Shown one piece after another: positions 44,160 to 53,431 of a DNA stretch of 64,000 nt. Position 1 is the stretch's first letter; each line of letters opens with the position of its first letter. The notes below the pieces were generated by a model, which saw only the letters and a program-made list of their open reading frames with translations, was not told where the DNA came from and searched no databases. This stretch comes from Cognatundibacterium luofuense (GTDB lineage: Bacteria; Pseudomonadota; Gammaproteobacteria; Burkholderiales; Burkholderiaceae_D). The stretch spans positions 1 to 64,000 of the forward strand of contig NZ_JAGSPN010000002.1 of the NCBI RefSeq assembly GCF_018139685.1. The letters run 5' to 3'. The position numbers were made by a program, and so were the translations under genes.

Positions 44160-46008
44160 GATGACCGCGCAGTAAAGGAAGTTTGAAACGCATAATGCCG
44201 CCGCCGAGACGGTTTTCTGCCCAGATATGGCCGCCGTGGGCCTGCACAATCGATGCACTGATCCACAAGCCCAGACCAACCCCTTCGGGCTTGGTTGTGA
44301 AAAATGATTCAAAGACGCGCTCGACACCCTGATCGAAACCCGTACCTGAATCGACGACCGAAATCCTGACCTGATCGCTGGCATACAGACTGGTTTCCAG
44401 CGTAATAACCCGCTCTTTCCCTTTTTTACGGTCAATCGCATCCATACTGTTCAGTATCAGATTCACCAGTACCTGCTGCAACTGTACGATATTGATAGAA
44501 ACCAGCATACCGTCCTGCCCCAGATTTTCACGGATCTGAATGCGGCGCACTTTCGCTTCAATCGATAAGAAGTTCAGAACCTTTCTTACCAGCCAGTTAA
44601 TATCCACCGGCGTGAGTTCTGTATCGGACTTTGTCAGCAAGCCCTTCATATTGCGTATCAGCTCGTCCGCACGCAGATTATCGCGGCGGATATTCTGCAG
44701 AGTTTCATGCAGCAGATCATAGGCCGGCGGTTCACGCTTTAAGAAAATCATCGCCGCTTCCACGTTCGACAAAATCGCCGCCAGTGGTTGCATCAGTTCG
44801 TGTCCGATCGCTTCGTTATAAATCGAAGCAGTCATTTTGCGATTCATTTGCGTAATCTGGCTCAATACCTGACGCGAAGCATCCACTGCGCTGGAATGCA
44901 AACGACGCTCAATCACCAGTGTGATCACTGCAATCAGTAACAACAAAAAAGTAGCGAAAGCAGCGATCAGATACCAGCGATACGCTTCCCAGATCGTTGG
45001 TGTGTAAAAGCGGCGCTGCGTACCGGCAGGCAAACGCGAATCAGGTATCTGCCAGCGTTCAGCCTGATGATTGTCCAGCAGCGGAATGAAACCGGAACTG
45101 ATCAGATCATGCGAACCTTCTTTCCCCGCTTTCGCTTTCAGCGCAAGTGCAGCAGTTTCCTTTGCCAGTTCTGCAAAATCAAAACTCAGGGCCACCAGTG
45201 GCCCCTTACCTAACTGCCCCGGCTCATCAACAATCACCGGATGCTGTGCCTGCGCCAGTACCGCTTGCAATACATCTGCACCGTACTGACGCGCACTGGC
45301 GCGGTCGGCTGTCTGCATTCCCTGGAAAATCACGCTGCCAGCGGGCAGTTTACGAACTTCCTCAAGTACTTCCGTCAGCGGCAAATGCCTTAAATCGCGG
45401 ATACTCAGCTCATCCGACATTTGCATCGCCTGCTGGCGAAAAAAAGTACGATTCATTTCACCGGGTGGTACATTTCCGGTCAGCACCAGTTGGCGAGTGC
45501 CCGGCAGCATGGTTTTGACGACATGCACTACGTTTGAAAAGTTTGCCCGCAATACTTTGCCGTTAAAATGCGGCGGCAAATTCATCTGGATAACATCCAC
45601 ATCGCTGGCCAGCGAGAATACGACGGGCGTCCCCGGCCACATCCACTTTTCGTATTGCAAACTGAAACGCAAGGCCTGCTGACCGGTGACGATAATGACA
45701 TCCGGCGGCATATTTTTATATTTGTCGCGAAACCATCTGGCCAGATTCAGGCGATAAGTCTCATAAGGAAACTCCTGCAAATCCAGCGATTCGTGATACA
45801 GCGTAACATTTCCCGACTCTTCCAGCGACTGCTGCAATTGCCCGTAAAATTCCTGCAAACCCTGATCGCGCCGCGATTCAGGTGTCAGCAGCAATATCCG
45901 CTTACCTTCCGTTGCATAAGCATCCGGAATCACGCCGGCAATACTGCCCGTGATCAGCAACAAGCAAATCAGGATGCGAAAAAAAGAGGAAGCAAATCGT
46001 TGTGACAT
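44152..46008 (-). CDS. Sensor histidine kinase with ABC-binding-protein-like sensor domain
   Basis: Sensor kinase (618 residues). After the N-terminal signal or anchor (FASSFFRILICLLLITGSIAGVIPDAYA) comes a periplasmic domain of about 300 residues (KRILLLTPESRRDQGLQEFYGQL to LISSGFIPLLDN) that looks like an ABC-type solute-binding fold. One membrane helix follows at about 340-365 (YLIAAFATFLLLLIAVITLVIE), then the dimerisation region with His403 in IGHELMQPLAAILSN, and an HATPase domain with VDSGTGFD and GVGLGLWISASIV. It precedes its response regulator in the same transcript. The ligand is unknown; the fold suggests a small molecule. Confidence 0.87.
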   Translation of the reverse strand: MSQRFASSFFRILICLLLITGSIAGVIPDAYATEGKRILLLTPESRRDQGLQEFYGQLQQSLEESGNVTLYHESLDLQEFPYETYRLNLARWFRDKYKNMPPDVIIVTGQQALRFSLQYEKWMWPGTPVVFSLASDVDVIQMNLPPHFNGKVLRANFSNVVHVVKTMLPGTRQLVLTGNVPPGEMNRTFFRQQAMQMSDELSIRDLRHLPLTEVLEEVRKLPAGSVIFQGMQTADRASARQYGADVLQAVLAQAQHPVIVDEPGQLGKGPLVALSFDFAELAKETAALALKAKAGKEGSHDLISSGFIPLLDNHQAERWQIPDSRLPAGTQRRFYTPTIWEAYRWYLIAAFATFLLLLIAVITLVIERRLHSSAVDASRQVLSQITQMNRKMTASIYNEAIGHELMQPLAAILSNVEAAMIFLKREPPAYDLLHETLQNIRRDNLRADELIRNMKGLLTKSDTELTPVDINWLVRKVLNFLSIEAKVRRIQIRENLGQDGMLVSINIVQLQQVLVNLILNSMDAIDRKKGKERVITLETSLYASDQVRISVVDSGTGFDQGVERVFESFFTTKPEGVGLGLWISASIVQAHGGHIWAENRLGGGIMRFKLPLLRGHHE

Positions 46009-46364
46009 GCGTAATCACTTCACAGAGCGCAGAAACGGCTATTGAAAGAGGGAAACACCATCGCAGGATGCAGACAGCAACAAGCAGCACGTGCAGAAAA
46101 CAGCATCTGCCACAACCGGCACACAGCATCAGATAATTGCGCGAAGGCAATGAGAGCGGAATTATCTTCGAAATTGTTCTGATCAGCAAAATAATTTACT
46201 GATTAACGGTCAGCATTTCCATATTTTCAATTGCAAAGCTGATTACAAATCCGCACAAAGCAAGGCAATCCTGTGCATCAGGAAGAAGTCTTCAGATTTC
46301 CGGCGCGCCATAAGCGGAAATTCACCCCCGTTCGCTGCTAGAATAACGCTCTTGTTCTATCTCT
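46009..46364. promoter_or_regulatory. Divergent promoter region, sensor kinase / metG
   Basis: 356 bases without a gene. AT content rises near 46140-46260. A TAGAAT near 46339 may be the metG -10 element, but no good -35 partner is clear. Confidence 0.35.
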
Positions 46365-48431
46365 ATGATTGCCACTCCTATGACCAGAAAGTTGTTTGTC
46401 ACTACCGCTCTACCTTATGCCAACGCGCCCTTCCATCTGGGCCACATCATGGAATACATCCAGGCAGATATCTGGGTGAGAAACCAACGAATGTCTGGCA
46501 GTGAAGTGCATTTCGTAGGGGCAGATGATGCGCACGGTGCGCCTATCATGATCGCCGCTGAAAAAGCCGGTCTGACACCACAGGAATTCGTCGGCCGCAT
46601 CGCTGCCGGCCGTCAGCAATATCTGGATGGATTTCATATCCGCTTTGATAACTGGCATTCAACCGATGGCCCGGAAAACCATGCGCTGTCGCAAGACATT
46701 TACCGCAAACTGAAAGCTGCCGGTTTCATCATCAGCAAAACCATTGAACAGTTTTTTGATCCGGTCAAAAACATGTTCCTGCCGGACCGCTACATCAAGG
46801 GCGAATGTCCGAAATGCGGCGCGAAAGATCAGTACGGTGATTCATGTGAAGTGTGCAGCGCTGTGTATGCACCAACCGAAGTAAAGAACCCGTACTCTGT
46901 ACTGACAGGTGCCACGCCGGTTCTGAAATCATCTGAACATTTCTTCTTCCAGTTATCCAATCCGCAATGCGTTGAGTTTCTGCGCAGCTGGGCATTGTCT
47001 GATAACCGTCTGCAATCTGAAGTCGCGAATAAATGCCGCGAATGGCTGGAAGGCGAAGGCGGTCTGGGCGACTGGGATATCAGCCGCGATGCGCCTTACT
47101 TCGGTATCGAAATCCCGGATGCACCGGGCAAGTATTTCTACGTCTGGCTGGATGCGCCGGTCGGCTATCTGGCTTCGCTGAAAAATTATTTCGCGAAAAC
47201 CGGTCGCGACTTCGATGCATTCATGGCGGATCCGCAAACCGAACAGATTCACTTCATCGGTAAAGATATTACGTATTTCCATACACTGTTCTGGCCGGCG
47301 ATGCTGAAATTCTCCGGTTACAAAACACCGGATTCCGTTTACGCCCACGGTTTCGTCACCGTCTCCGGCGAAAAAATGTCGAAATCCCGTGGCACCGGTA
47401 TTTCGCCGCTGCGCTATCTGGAAATCGGCATGAATCCTGAATGGCTGCGTTATTACTTTGCTGCCAAGCTGAATGCAAAAGTGGAAGATCTGGATCTGAA
47501 TCCTGACGATTTCGTCGCCCGCGTTAATGCAGACCTGATTGGTAAATACATCAACATCGCCAGCCGCGCATCCGGCTTTATCACCAAACGTTTTGACGGC
47601 GTAATCAATACGGCATGGGCAACTGACAGTGATGAATTCCTGAGCCATATCCGTGCTGCCGCTGGCGAAATCCGCGCGTTTTATGAAAACCGCGAATACG
47701 GTAAAGCCCTGCGCGCCACCATGGAACAGGCAGACTACATCAACGCTTATGTAGATGCCAACAAACCGTGGGAACTGGCAAAAAATGCTGATAACAATGC
47801 GCGCCTGCAGGAAGTGTGCAGCCGCTTGCTGGAAGCCTTCCGTATCCTGACGATTTATCTGAAACCGGTACTGCCTGCGCTGGCAGCCAAAGTGGAAGCA
47901 CAACTGAATATCGGCGAACTGAGCTGGGCAGATGTGAACACCCCGATGGCAGATCAGCACAAAGTCAATGCCTACGAGCATCTGATGCAGCGCGTTGATA
48001 TCAAAGTATTTGACGACCTGTTCGACCCGCCAGCGCCGGCAGCAACTGCTGCTGCAGAACCGGCAGCGGCCAGCATTGAACCGATTGCCGAAGAAATCAA
48101 AATTGATGACTTCGCCAAAGTCGATCTGCGTATCGCCAAAATCGTCAATTGTGAACACGTTGAAGGTTCCGACAAACTGCTGCGTCTGACACTGGATGTT
48201 GGCGAAGGCCGCACCCGCAATGTGTTCTCCGGCATCAAATCCGCGTACCAGCCGGAACAACTGATCGGCAAATTCACCGTGATGGTGGCCAATCTGGCGC
48301 CGCGCAAAATGAAGTTCGGTATGTCGGAAGGTATGGTACTGGCCGCATCCGCTGCGGATGAAAAAGCCAATCCGGGTCTGTACATTCTGGAACCATGGGC
48401 TGGCGCCGAGCCAGGCATGCGCGTCCGTTAA
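46365..48431 (+). CDS. metG: Methionyl-tRNA synthetase
   Basis: Class I aminoacyl-tRNA synthetase (688 residues) that charges tRNA(Met). The catalytic HLGH is at residues 24-27 and KMSKS at 337-341. The connective peptide keeps a four-cysteine zinc site (CPKCG then CEVC, about 147-167). The C-terminal part (about 580-688) is the tRNA-binding EMAP/Trbp111-like dimerisation domain ([25 protein letters not shown]), linked by an Ala-rich stretch. The ATG at 46365 is taken as start; a second ATG 15 bases on is possible because no clear ribosome-binding site precedes either. It is followed at five bases by a GNAT gene. Confidence 0.95.
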   Translation: MIATPMTRKLFVTTALPYANAPFHLGHIMEYIQADIWVRNQRMSGSEVHFVGADDAHGAPIMIAAEKAGLTPQEFVGRIAAGRQQYLDGFHIRFDNWHSTDGPENHALSQDIYRKLKAAGFIISKTIEQFFDPVKNMFLPDRYIKGECPKCGAKDQYGDSCEVCSAVYAPTEVKNPYSVLTGATPVLKSSEHFFFQLSNPQCVEFLRSWALSDNRLQSEVANKCREWLEGEGGLGDWDISRDAPYFGIEIPDAPGKYFYVWLDAPVGYLASLKNYFAKTGRDFDAFMADPQTEQIHFIGKDITYFHTLFWPAMLKFSGYKTPDSVYAHGFVTVSGEKMSKSRGTGISPLRYLEIGMNPEWLRYYFAAKLNAKVEDLDLNPDDFVARVNADLIGKYINIASRASGFITKRFDGVINTAWATDSDEFLSHIRAAAGEIRAFYENREYGKALRATMEQADYINAYVDANKPWELAKNADNNARLQEVCSRLLEAFRILTIYLKPVLPALAAKVEAQLNIGELSWADVNTPMADQHKVNAYEHLMQRVDIKVFDDLFDPPAPAATAAAEPAAASIEPIAEEIKIDDFAKVDLRIAKIVNCEHVEGSDKLLRLTLDVGEGRTRNVFSGIKSAYQPEQLIGKFTVMVANLAPRKMKFGMSEGMVLAASAADEKANPGLYILEPWAGAEPGMRVR

Positions 48432-48435
48432 GCGT

Positions 48436-48915
48436 ATGCCCGACCTTACGATACGCGAAGCGGGTCAGACCGAAGCGGCACTGATTGCCGAACTGACCCG
48501 CCAGTGCTGGGCCAACAAAGTTGCGTCCAGCTCCAGCGGCCACCGTGAAAACACGGAACAAGTCGCAGCAGAACTCGCGCATGGCGGCGGATTCATCATG
48601 TACCTCGATGATGTTCCCGCCGGGTCCGTACGCTGGCTGCCAGTGGATATGGATGCCAGTATCTGGGAAATGCGGCGCATGGGTGTCCTGCCCGCTTTCC
48701 GTGGTCAGGGCTACTCTGAGCACTTACTGGAAGCAGTGATTCTGGCCGCGCAGACTGCCGGCATTGAAGAACTGCGACTGGGTGTGCGCATTGATCAGCC
48801 GCGCCTGTTGGATCTCTATGCCGCTTACGAATTTGAACTGGCACCTGAGCTGGACTATGCTCATGCCAACCCCGCCGAACCCAAACCTTATGTGATGCGC
48901 CGCTTTTTGCGCTGA
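48436..48915 (+). CDS. GNAT-family N-acetyltransferase
   Basis: A 159-residue acetyltransferase with the acetyl-CoA binding motif RRMGVLPAFRGQGYSEHLLEAVILAAQ (about residues 75-101, including the R-x-x-G-x-G signature) and a standard C-terminal strand pair. The substrate is unknown. The start at 48436 lies four bases after the metG stop, so it is probably part of that transcript. An in-frame extension into metG is rejected. Confidence 0.82.
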   Translation: MPDLTIREAGQTEAALIAELTRQCWANKVASSSSGHRENTEQVAAELAHGGGFIMYLDDVPAGSVRWLPVDMDASIWEMRRMGVLPAFRGQGYSEHLLEAVILAAQTAGIEELRLGVRIDQPRLLDLYAAYEFELAPELDYAHANPAEPKPYVMRRFLR

Positions 48916-48939
48916 ACCCGCCTTCTCCGGAAATCTTTC

Positions 48940-50727
48940 ATGAACACGATACCAGAACGTATATCCGCACTGCGTCAGGCGATGCAAGCGCAGCAGGTGC
49001 ATGCCTGCCTGATTCCTTCTGCCGATCCGCATTTATCCGAATACCTGCCGGAACGCTGGCAAGGCCGTGAATATTTTTCAGGCTTCACCGGCTCCGTCGG
49101 CACCCTGATCGTTACCGCAGACTTTGCCGGTCTGTGGGTGGACAGCCGCTACTGGAGTCAGGCCGAAACCGAACTGGCTGGCACCGGCATCACGATGATG
49201 AAAACCAATTCCGCTGCTGCCACCAGCTATATCGAATGGCTGGCACAACATCTGACCACAGGTCAGGTGCTGAGTGTGGATGGCATGGTGCTCGGTCTGA
49301 CAACTGCCCGCATGCTGGAACGTCAGGCGGCGCAATCCGGCTTTATCCTGAAAACCGATACCGATGTGACCGGCCTGATCTGGCACGACCGCGCCAGTCT
49401 GCCGACTGCAGCGGTTTACAGCCACATGGCACCGTTCGCGGTTGTCAGTCGCGCGGAAAAGCTGGCGCAAGTCCGTGGCCGCATGCAGGAACTCGGCGCA
49501 CAGCATCACCTGATTTCTACGGTGGACGATATTGCATGGCTGCTCAATCTGCGCGGCGGCGATGTCAGCTACAACCCTGTATTCATTTCGCACCTGTTGC
49601 TGAATGCAGAACAAGGCACGCTGTTTATCGCCGAAGGCAAAGTACCTGGCCCGATTGCCGCTGAACTGGCTGCCGACGGTATACAGATCGCCGCTTACAA
49701 CAACACCATCGCTGCATTGTCTGCCCTGCCTGCGGACAGCAGTGTGCTGATCGATCCGCGCCGTGTCACATATGGCTTGCGCTCTGCGATTCCGGCCAGC
49801 GCCAAAGTCATTGAAGCAATCAATCCTTCCGTGTTTTTTAAATCCCGTAAAACTGCCGGTGAAGCGCAGTTTATCCGTGAAGCGATGGAACAGGATGGCG
49901 CTGCGCTGTGTGAATTTTTCAGCTGGCTGGATAAAGCACTCGGACAGGAACGTATCACCGAAATCACGATTGATGAACAAATCTGTGCGGCGCGTGCCCG
50001 TCAGCCACACTTCATCAGCCCGAGCTTCGGCACCATCGCCGGTTTCAATGCCAACGGCGCAATGCCACATTACCGCGCCACACCGGCATCCCATGCTGTG
50101 ATTGAAGGCGACGGCCTGCTGCTGATCGATTCCGGCGGCCAGTATCTGAACGGCACTACCGACATCACCCGCGTGGTGGCGATCGGTGAAGTCAGTCAGG
50201 CACAAAAGCGCGATTTCACGCTGGTGCTGAAAGGCATGATCAACCTGTCCCGCGCCCACTTCCCGACTGGCACGCTGTCACCGGCGCTGGATACGCTGGC
50301 TCGCATCCCGCTGTGGCAGGAAGGCATTAATTTCGGCCACGGCACCGGTCACGGCGTCGGTTATTTCCTGAATGTGCATGAAGGTCCGCAATCGATCAGC
50401 CCGACCATCGCCGAACCACACATGGCATTACTGCCGGGCATGGTCACCTCAAATGAACCAGGCATTTACCGTCCGGGACAATGGGGTGTGCGTATCGAAA
50501 ACCTGATTCTGACCACCGATGCCGGCGACGAAGGCTTCGGCAGTTTCCTGAAATTCGAAACCCTGACCCTGTGCCCGATCGACACCCGCTGTCTGGATAC
50601 CAGCCTGATGCGCGACGATGAAATCGCGTGGCTGAACGATTATCACGACACCGTCCGCGCCCGCCTGTCTCCGCGTGTCAGCGGCAACGCCCTCGAATGG
50701 CTGCACCGTGCGACGCAACCGGTCTGA
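48940..50727 (+). CDS. pepP: Xaa-Pro aminopeptidase (M24B)
   Basis: Metalloenzyme that removes the N-terminal residue from X-Pro peptides. The 595-residue length and layout (two creatinase-like N-terminal domains, a pita-bread catalytic domain, a C-terminal extension) resemble the long XPNPEP1-type enzymes rather than E. coli PepP. The dimetal ligands are all visible: Asp397 in LLIDSGGQ, Asp408 in GTTDITR, His471 in HGTGHGVG, Glu506 in SNEPGIY and Glu520 in RIENL. It begins 24 bp after the GNAT gene and ends before a terminator, so metG-GNAT-pepP may be one transcript. Confidence 0.87.
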   Translation: MNTIPERISALRQAMQAQQVHACLIPSADPHLSEYLPERWQGREYFSGFTGSVGTLIVTADFAGLWVDSRYWSQAETELAGTGITMMKTNSAAATSYIEWLAQHLTTGQVLSVDGMVLGLTTARMLERQAAQSGFILKTDTDVTGLIWHDRASLPTAAVYSHMAPFAVVSRAEKLAQVRGRMQELGAQHHLISTVDDIAWLLNLRGGDVSYNPVFISHLLLNAEQGTLFIAEGKVPGPIAAELAADGIQIAAYNNTIAALSALPADSSVLIDPRRVTYGLRSAIPASAKVIEAINPSVFFKSRKTAGEAQFIREAMEQDGAALCEFFSWLDKALGQERITEITIDEQICAARARQPHFISPSFGTIAGFNANGAMPHYRATPASHAVIEGDGLLLIDSGGQYLNGTTDITRVVAIGEVSQAQKRDFTLVLKGMINLSRAHFPTGTLSPALDTLARIPLWQEGINFGHGTGHGVGYFLNVHEGPQSISPTIAEPHMALLPGMVTSNEPGIYRPGQWGVRIENLILTTDAGDEGFGSFLKFETLTLCPIDTRCLDTSLMRDDEIAWLNDYHDTVRARLSPRVSGNALEWLHRATQPV

Positions 50728-50783
50728 GTCGTCATCAGAAAACAGCAAGTGGCGTTTGAGTTTTACACTAAACCGCTGATGGT

Positions 50784-50811
50784 AAAAATGAGGAGCACTG
50801 CTCCTCATTTT
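50784..50811 (+). terminator. Intrinsic terminator after pepP
   Basis: ATGAGGAG and CTCCTCAT pair around a five-base loop, followed by TTTTG; about 55 bases past the pepP stop. Confidence 0.7.
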
Positions 50812-51004
50812 GCTTTCTGGCGGCAAGATGTGGCTGACATCAAATCACTGCAAAAAAGCATTGTTCGGGTTACCTCTGTTGCTTGCAACTCGACAATCGC
50901 CGCCGCAGGCTATGCATTTTGTATAAGTACAGATACGATACCAGCCGGAATTTGTATTTTTCTATCTCTCACTGATAGTACGTACAACAAAGGACGCATC
51001 ACCG

Positions 51005-51163
51005 ATGAAGTCTGCTCTGAACACTGCCGCTGGCGCTATGGCCGGCACTGCCATTTATAGCTGGCTGACCAGCACCCCTGCTGCGCTAGATCTGCAGCGA
51101 ACGCTGTGGATTGGCGTAATCACATTTTTTCTGCTGAGACTGTTTCAACTGCTGAGGCGCTGA
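51005..51163 (+). CDS. Short membrane protein of unknown function
   Basis: A 52-residue protein reading MKSALNTAAGAMAGTAIYSW, then a short polar stretch, then a hydrophobic helix (TLWIGVITFFLLRLFQLLRR) with a positively charged end. AAAGGA lies about ten bases before the ATG. The two hydrophobic parts and the basic tail suggest a small inner-membrane protein. It stands alone between the pepP terminator and a dispersed-element copy. No family is recognised; the call rests on the start context and composition. Confidence 0.5.
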   Translation: MKSALNTAAGAMAGTAIYSWLTSTPAALDLQRTLWIGVITFFLLRLFQLLRR

Positions 51164-51244
51164 CGCTTCGCGAGGCGTAGCGATCGACGCCGCGCCGCCT
51201 GCCACAAGCCAACACCAGACCGGACGCGCAAAGCATGCCATTTT

Positions 51245-51261
51245 TGCACTACTTTGGTGCA
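51245..51261. promoter_or_regulatory. NtrC-box-like palindrome
   Basis: TGCACTACTTTGGTGCA fits TGCACCA-N3-TGGTGCA with one change in the left arm. It shares ACTTTGGTGCA with the sites at 40986, 42790 and 43439. It abuts the start of element copy D, and no gene begins nearby, so a promoter role here is unclear. Confidence 0.4.
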
Positions 51262-51366
51262 AAATGCGGACTTCAACACAGCTTTTTTAGCCTGTCGCCT
51301 TGTCGTCGGCGACAGCTCTGGCTTTCCGGGGCATGGCTTTTTCAGCGGATGCGGGTTTCTGCATAG
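51261..51366 (+). repeat. Dispersed intergenic element, copy D
   Basis: Opens with AATGCGGACTTCAACACAG, contains CTTGTCGTCGGCGACAG, and ends with GGATGCGGGTTTCTGCATAG. In this copy the right-end motif is the most similar to the left-end motif (ATGCGG in both). It ends two bases before the stop codon of the minus-strand LysR gene. Confidence 0.6.
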
Positions 51367-51368
51367 TG

Positions 51369-52283
51369 TCAGGTGTTGCTGACGGGTGGTTGCCACTGGC
51401 GCAGGTACTGAAATAAGGCGGTGGCGGCTTTGGTGCGGCTTTTTTGCGGGTGCCAGATCAGATAGAGCTGGCGATACAGGGTGCCGGTAGGTAGTTGCAG
51501 TTCGGCCAGCGTGCCATTGTTCAGCATATCGGTGACAGCGATGCGCGACAGGTAGGCGACGCCGAGTCCGGCGGCGACGGCTTGCTTGATGGCTTCGGAC
51601 TGCCCCAGTTCTGCCATACGCGGATGTTCGCCGAGCAAGGGGCGGATTTGCTGTTCCCAGACTTCGCGGGTGCCGGAGCCCGGTTCGCGCAGCAGCCATT
51701 GCGCCTGCTTCAGCGCTGCCAGCCGCTGACCGGGACTCATGTTCAGCAACGCGTCCTCTCTGGCGCACACCAGCACCAGTTCTTCCCGCAGCCAGGGTTC
51801 GCAGGCCAGTTCCGTCTGATGGCATTCTCCTTCGATCAGCCCGACATCCGCACGCAAACTCTGCACCAGCGCAATCACATCAGCAGTATTACGGATCAGC
51901 AATTCCGGCAGACCGGTGGTCAGCGACGGCGGCAGTTCGCGTCTGGCTTGCGCCAGCAGTGGCGGACAATAGTAATTGCCGATGGTGGTACTGGCCGCAA
52001 AACGCACCCGTTGCCAGTTGCTGCCGGTGCTGAAATCCTGTTGCAGCGTCTGCGCCTGATCGAGCAAGGCTTGCGCCTGCATTCGCAGCGCCTCGCCTTC
52101 CGCATTCAGTGCCAGACGCTTGCCGATGCGTTCAAACACGCGGGTATCGAGCTGGTTTTCCAGTTCGTGCAAACCGGCACTGACAGCCGACTGCGATAAG
52201 CCCAGCTGTTCCCCCGCTGCCGCAGTGCTGCCGCAGTCTGCAATCGCCATAAAAATTTCTAACTGCCGGAGCGTGATACGCAT
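51369..52283 (-). CDS. LysR-family regulator (YeiE/CysB-like)
   Basis: A 304-residue LysR-type regulator with N-terminal helix-turn-helix STAAAGEQLGLSQSAVSAGLHELE and a standard effector domain. Its closest general type is YeiE, which regulates the YeiH-type transporter and sulfur-oxyanion stress in enterobacteria. It is divergent from the YeiH-type gene at 52386, about 100 bp between starts, exactly as in yeiE/yeiH. The effector is likely sulfite or another sulfur compound, by analogy only. Confidence 0.82.
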   Translation of the reverse strand: MRITLRQLEIFMAIADCGSTAAAGEQLGLSQSAVSAGLHELENQLDTRVFERIGKRLALNAEGEALRMQAQALLDQAQTLQQDFSTGSNWQRVRFAASTTIGNYYCPPLLAQARRELPPSLTTGLPELLIRNTADVIALVQSLRADVGLIEGECHQTELACEPWLREELVLVCAREDALLNMSPGQRLAALKQAQWLLREPGSGTREVWEQQIRPLLGEHPRMAELGQSEAIKQAVAAGLGVAYLSRIAVTDMLNNGTLAELQLPTGTLYRQLYLIWHPQKSRTKAATALFQYLRQWQPPVSNT

Positions 52284-52385
52284 GTTATTAACCAGTTTTT
52301 TAGCTTAATTTGATTAGTTTAATCCGTTTTACAGCTTGATTGTACGGGTTTAGCATGCGGGCATTGTTTTGACTGAGGTTTCATC

Positions 52386-53402
52386 ATGTTGTCGCGCATC
52401 TCTGCCCGCCTGCAAGCTTTTTTACCCGGTACGGCACTGGCCTTGCTGGTGGCTTTATTGTCTTTATGGCTGGTGGTGACATGGATTCCGGTCAGCGCCG
52501 GTCTGACGCCACTGCATCTGAGCCTGATTGCGGGTTGCTTACTGGCACACAGTCTGCCGGCCAGCTGGCAATCACATTGTGCTGCCGGACTGGGCTGGTC
52601 GCGCCAGACGCTGTTGCGACTTGGGATTGCACTGTACGGCTTGCAAGTCAGCTGGTCCGATTTAGCCGCACTTGGGCCGGCAACGCTGCGCGATTCGATA
52701 CTGGTGGTGTTTTCCACGATAGGTCTGGCGGCCTGGGCTGGCCCGCGCTTACTGGGGCTGAACCGGCGTGAATCCTTGCTGATCGGTGTTGGCAATGGTA
52801 TTTGCGGCGCGGCAGCGATTATGGCGGCATCAGACACTCTGCGCGCACGTCAGCAGGAAACGCAGGGAGCGGTTGCCGGTGTGATGCTGTTCGGTACGCT
52901 GAGTATGCTGCTGTATCCGTATCTGGCCAGCCTGCTGCATTTGTCTCTGCATGGCACGGCAAGAGCGCTGGGCGGCACGATACAGGAAGTCGCGCAGGTA
53001 CTGGTTGCAGCGCGTCAGTTTGATGCCGACGCTCTGCCCGCCGCGATCGGCAGCAAAATGTTCCGCGTGATTTTACTGACACCGGTGATTTTATTGCTGA
53101 ACCGTCAGACACCAGTCAGCGATGCAGACGGCGTGCGTGCGCAAAGCCGTCCGGCTGCTGTGCCGTGGTTTATTCTCGCGTTTATTGCGGTGATTACCGT
53201 GCATCCGTTGTTGCAACTGAGCACAAATGCCCATGCAAATCTGATCCGGGCTGATCAGCTGATGCTGACCATGGCGATGTTCGCACTGGGCATGCAAATG
53301 CAGATTCCGGCGCTGATCAAAGGCAGTCGCCGTACGCTGGGACTGGGAGCAATGTTATGGGGCTGGCTGACATTGTGCGCAGCACTGATTGCCACCAACT
53401 GA
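52386..53402 (+). CDS. yeiH: YeiH-family putative sulfate exporter
   Basis: Polytopic inner-membrane protein (338 residues, about ten hydrophobic segments) of the YeiH/UPF0324 family, annotated as a putative sulfate or sulfonate-derived anion exporter. Markers include GWSRQTLLRLGIALYGLQVSWSDL and GNGICGAAAIMAASDTLRA, the latter a conserved loop with a cysteine. It is controlled, by context, by the divergent LysR gene. Biochemical function in the family remains uncertain. It ends 30 bases before the convergent PilZ gene. Confidence 0.82.
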   Translation: MLSRISARLQAFLPGTALALLVALLSLWLVVTWIPVSAGLTPLHLSLIAGCLLAHSLPASWQSHCAAGLGWSRQTLLRLGIALYGLQVSWSDLAALGPATLRDSILVVFSTIGLAAWAGPRLLGLNRRESLLIGVGNGICGAAAIMAASDTLRARQQETQGAVAGVMLFGTLSMLLYPYLASLLHLSLHGTARALGGTIQEVAQVLVAARQFDADALPAAIGSKMFRVILLTPVILLLNRQTPVSDADGVRAQSRPAAVPWFILAFIAVITVHPLLQLSTNAHANLIRADQLMLTMAMFALGMQMQIPALIKGSRRTLGLGAMLWGWLTLCAALIATN

Positions 53403-53431
53403 AACCGGGGAAACTGCGCTGGCAGCGATGT

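Noticed and set aside
46953-48260. A 435-codon open frame opposite metG
   Set aside because: Antisense shadow of metG with improbable composition (Cys-, Phe- and Gln-rich).
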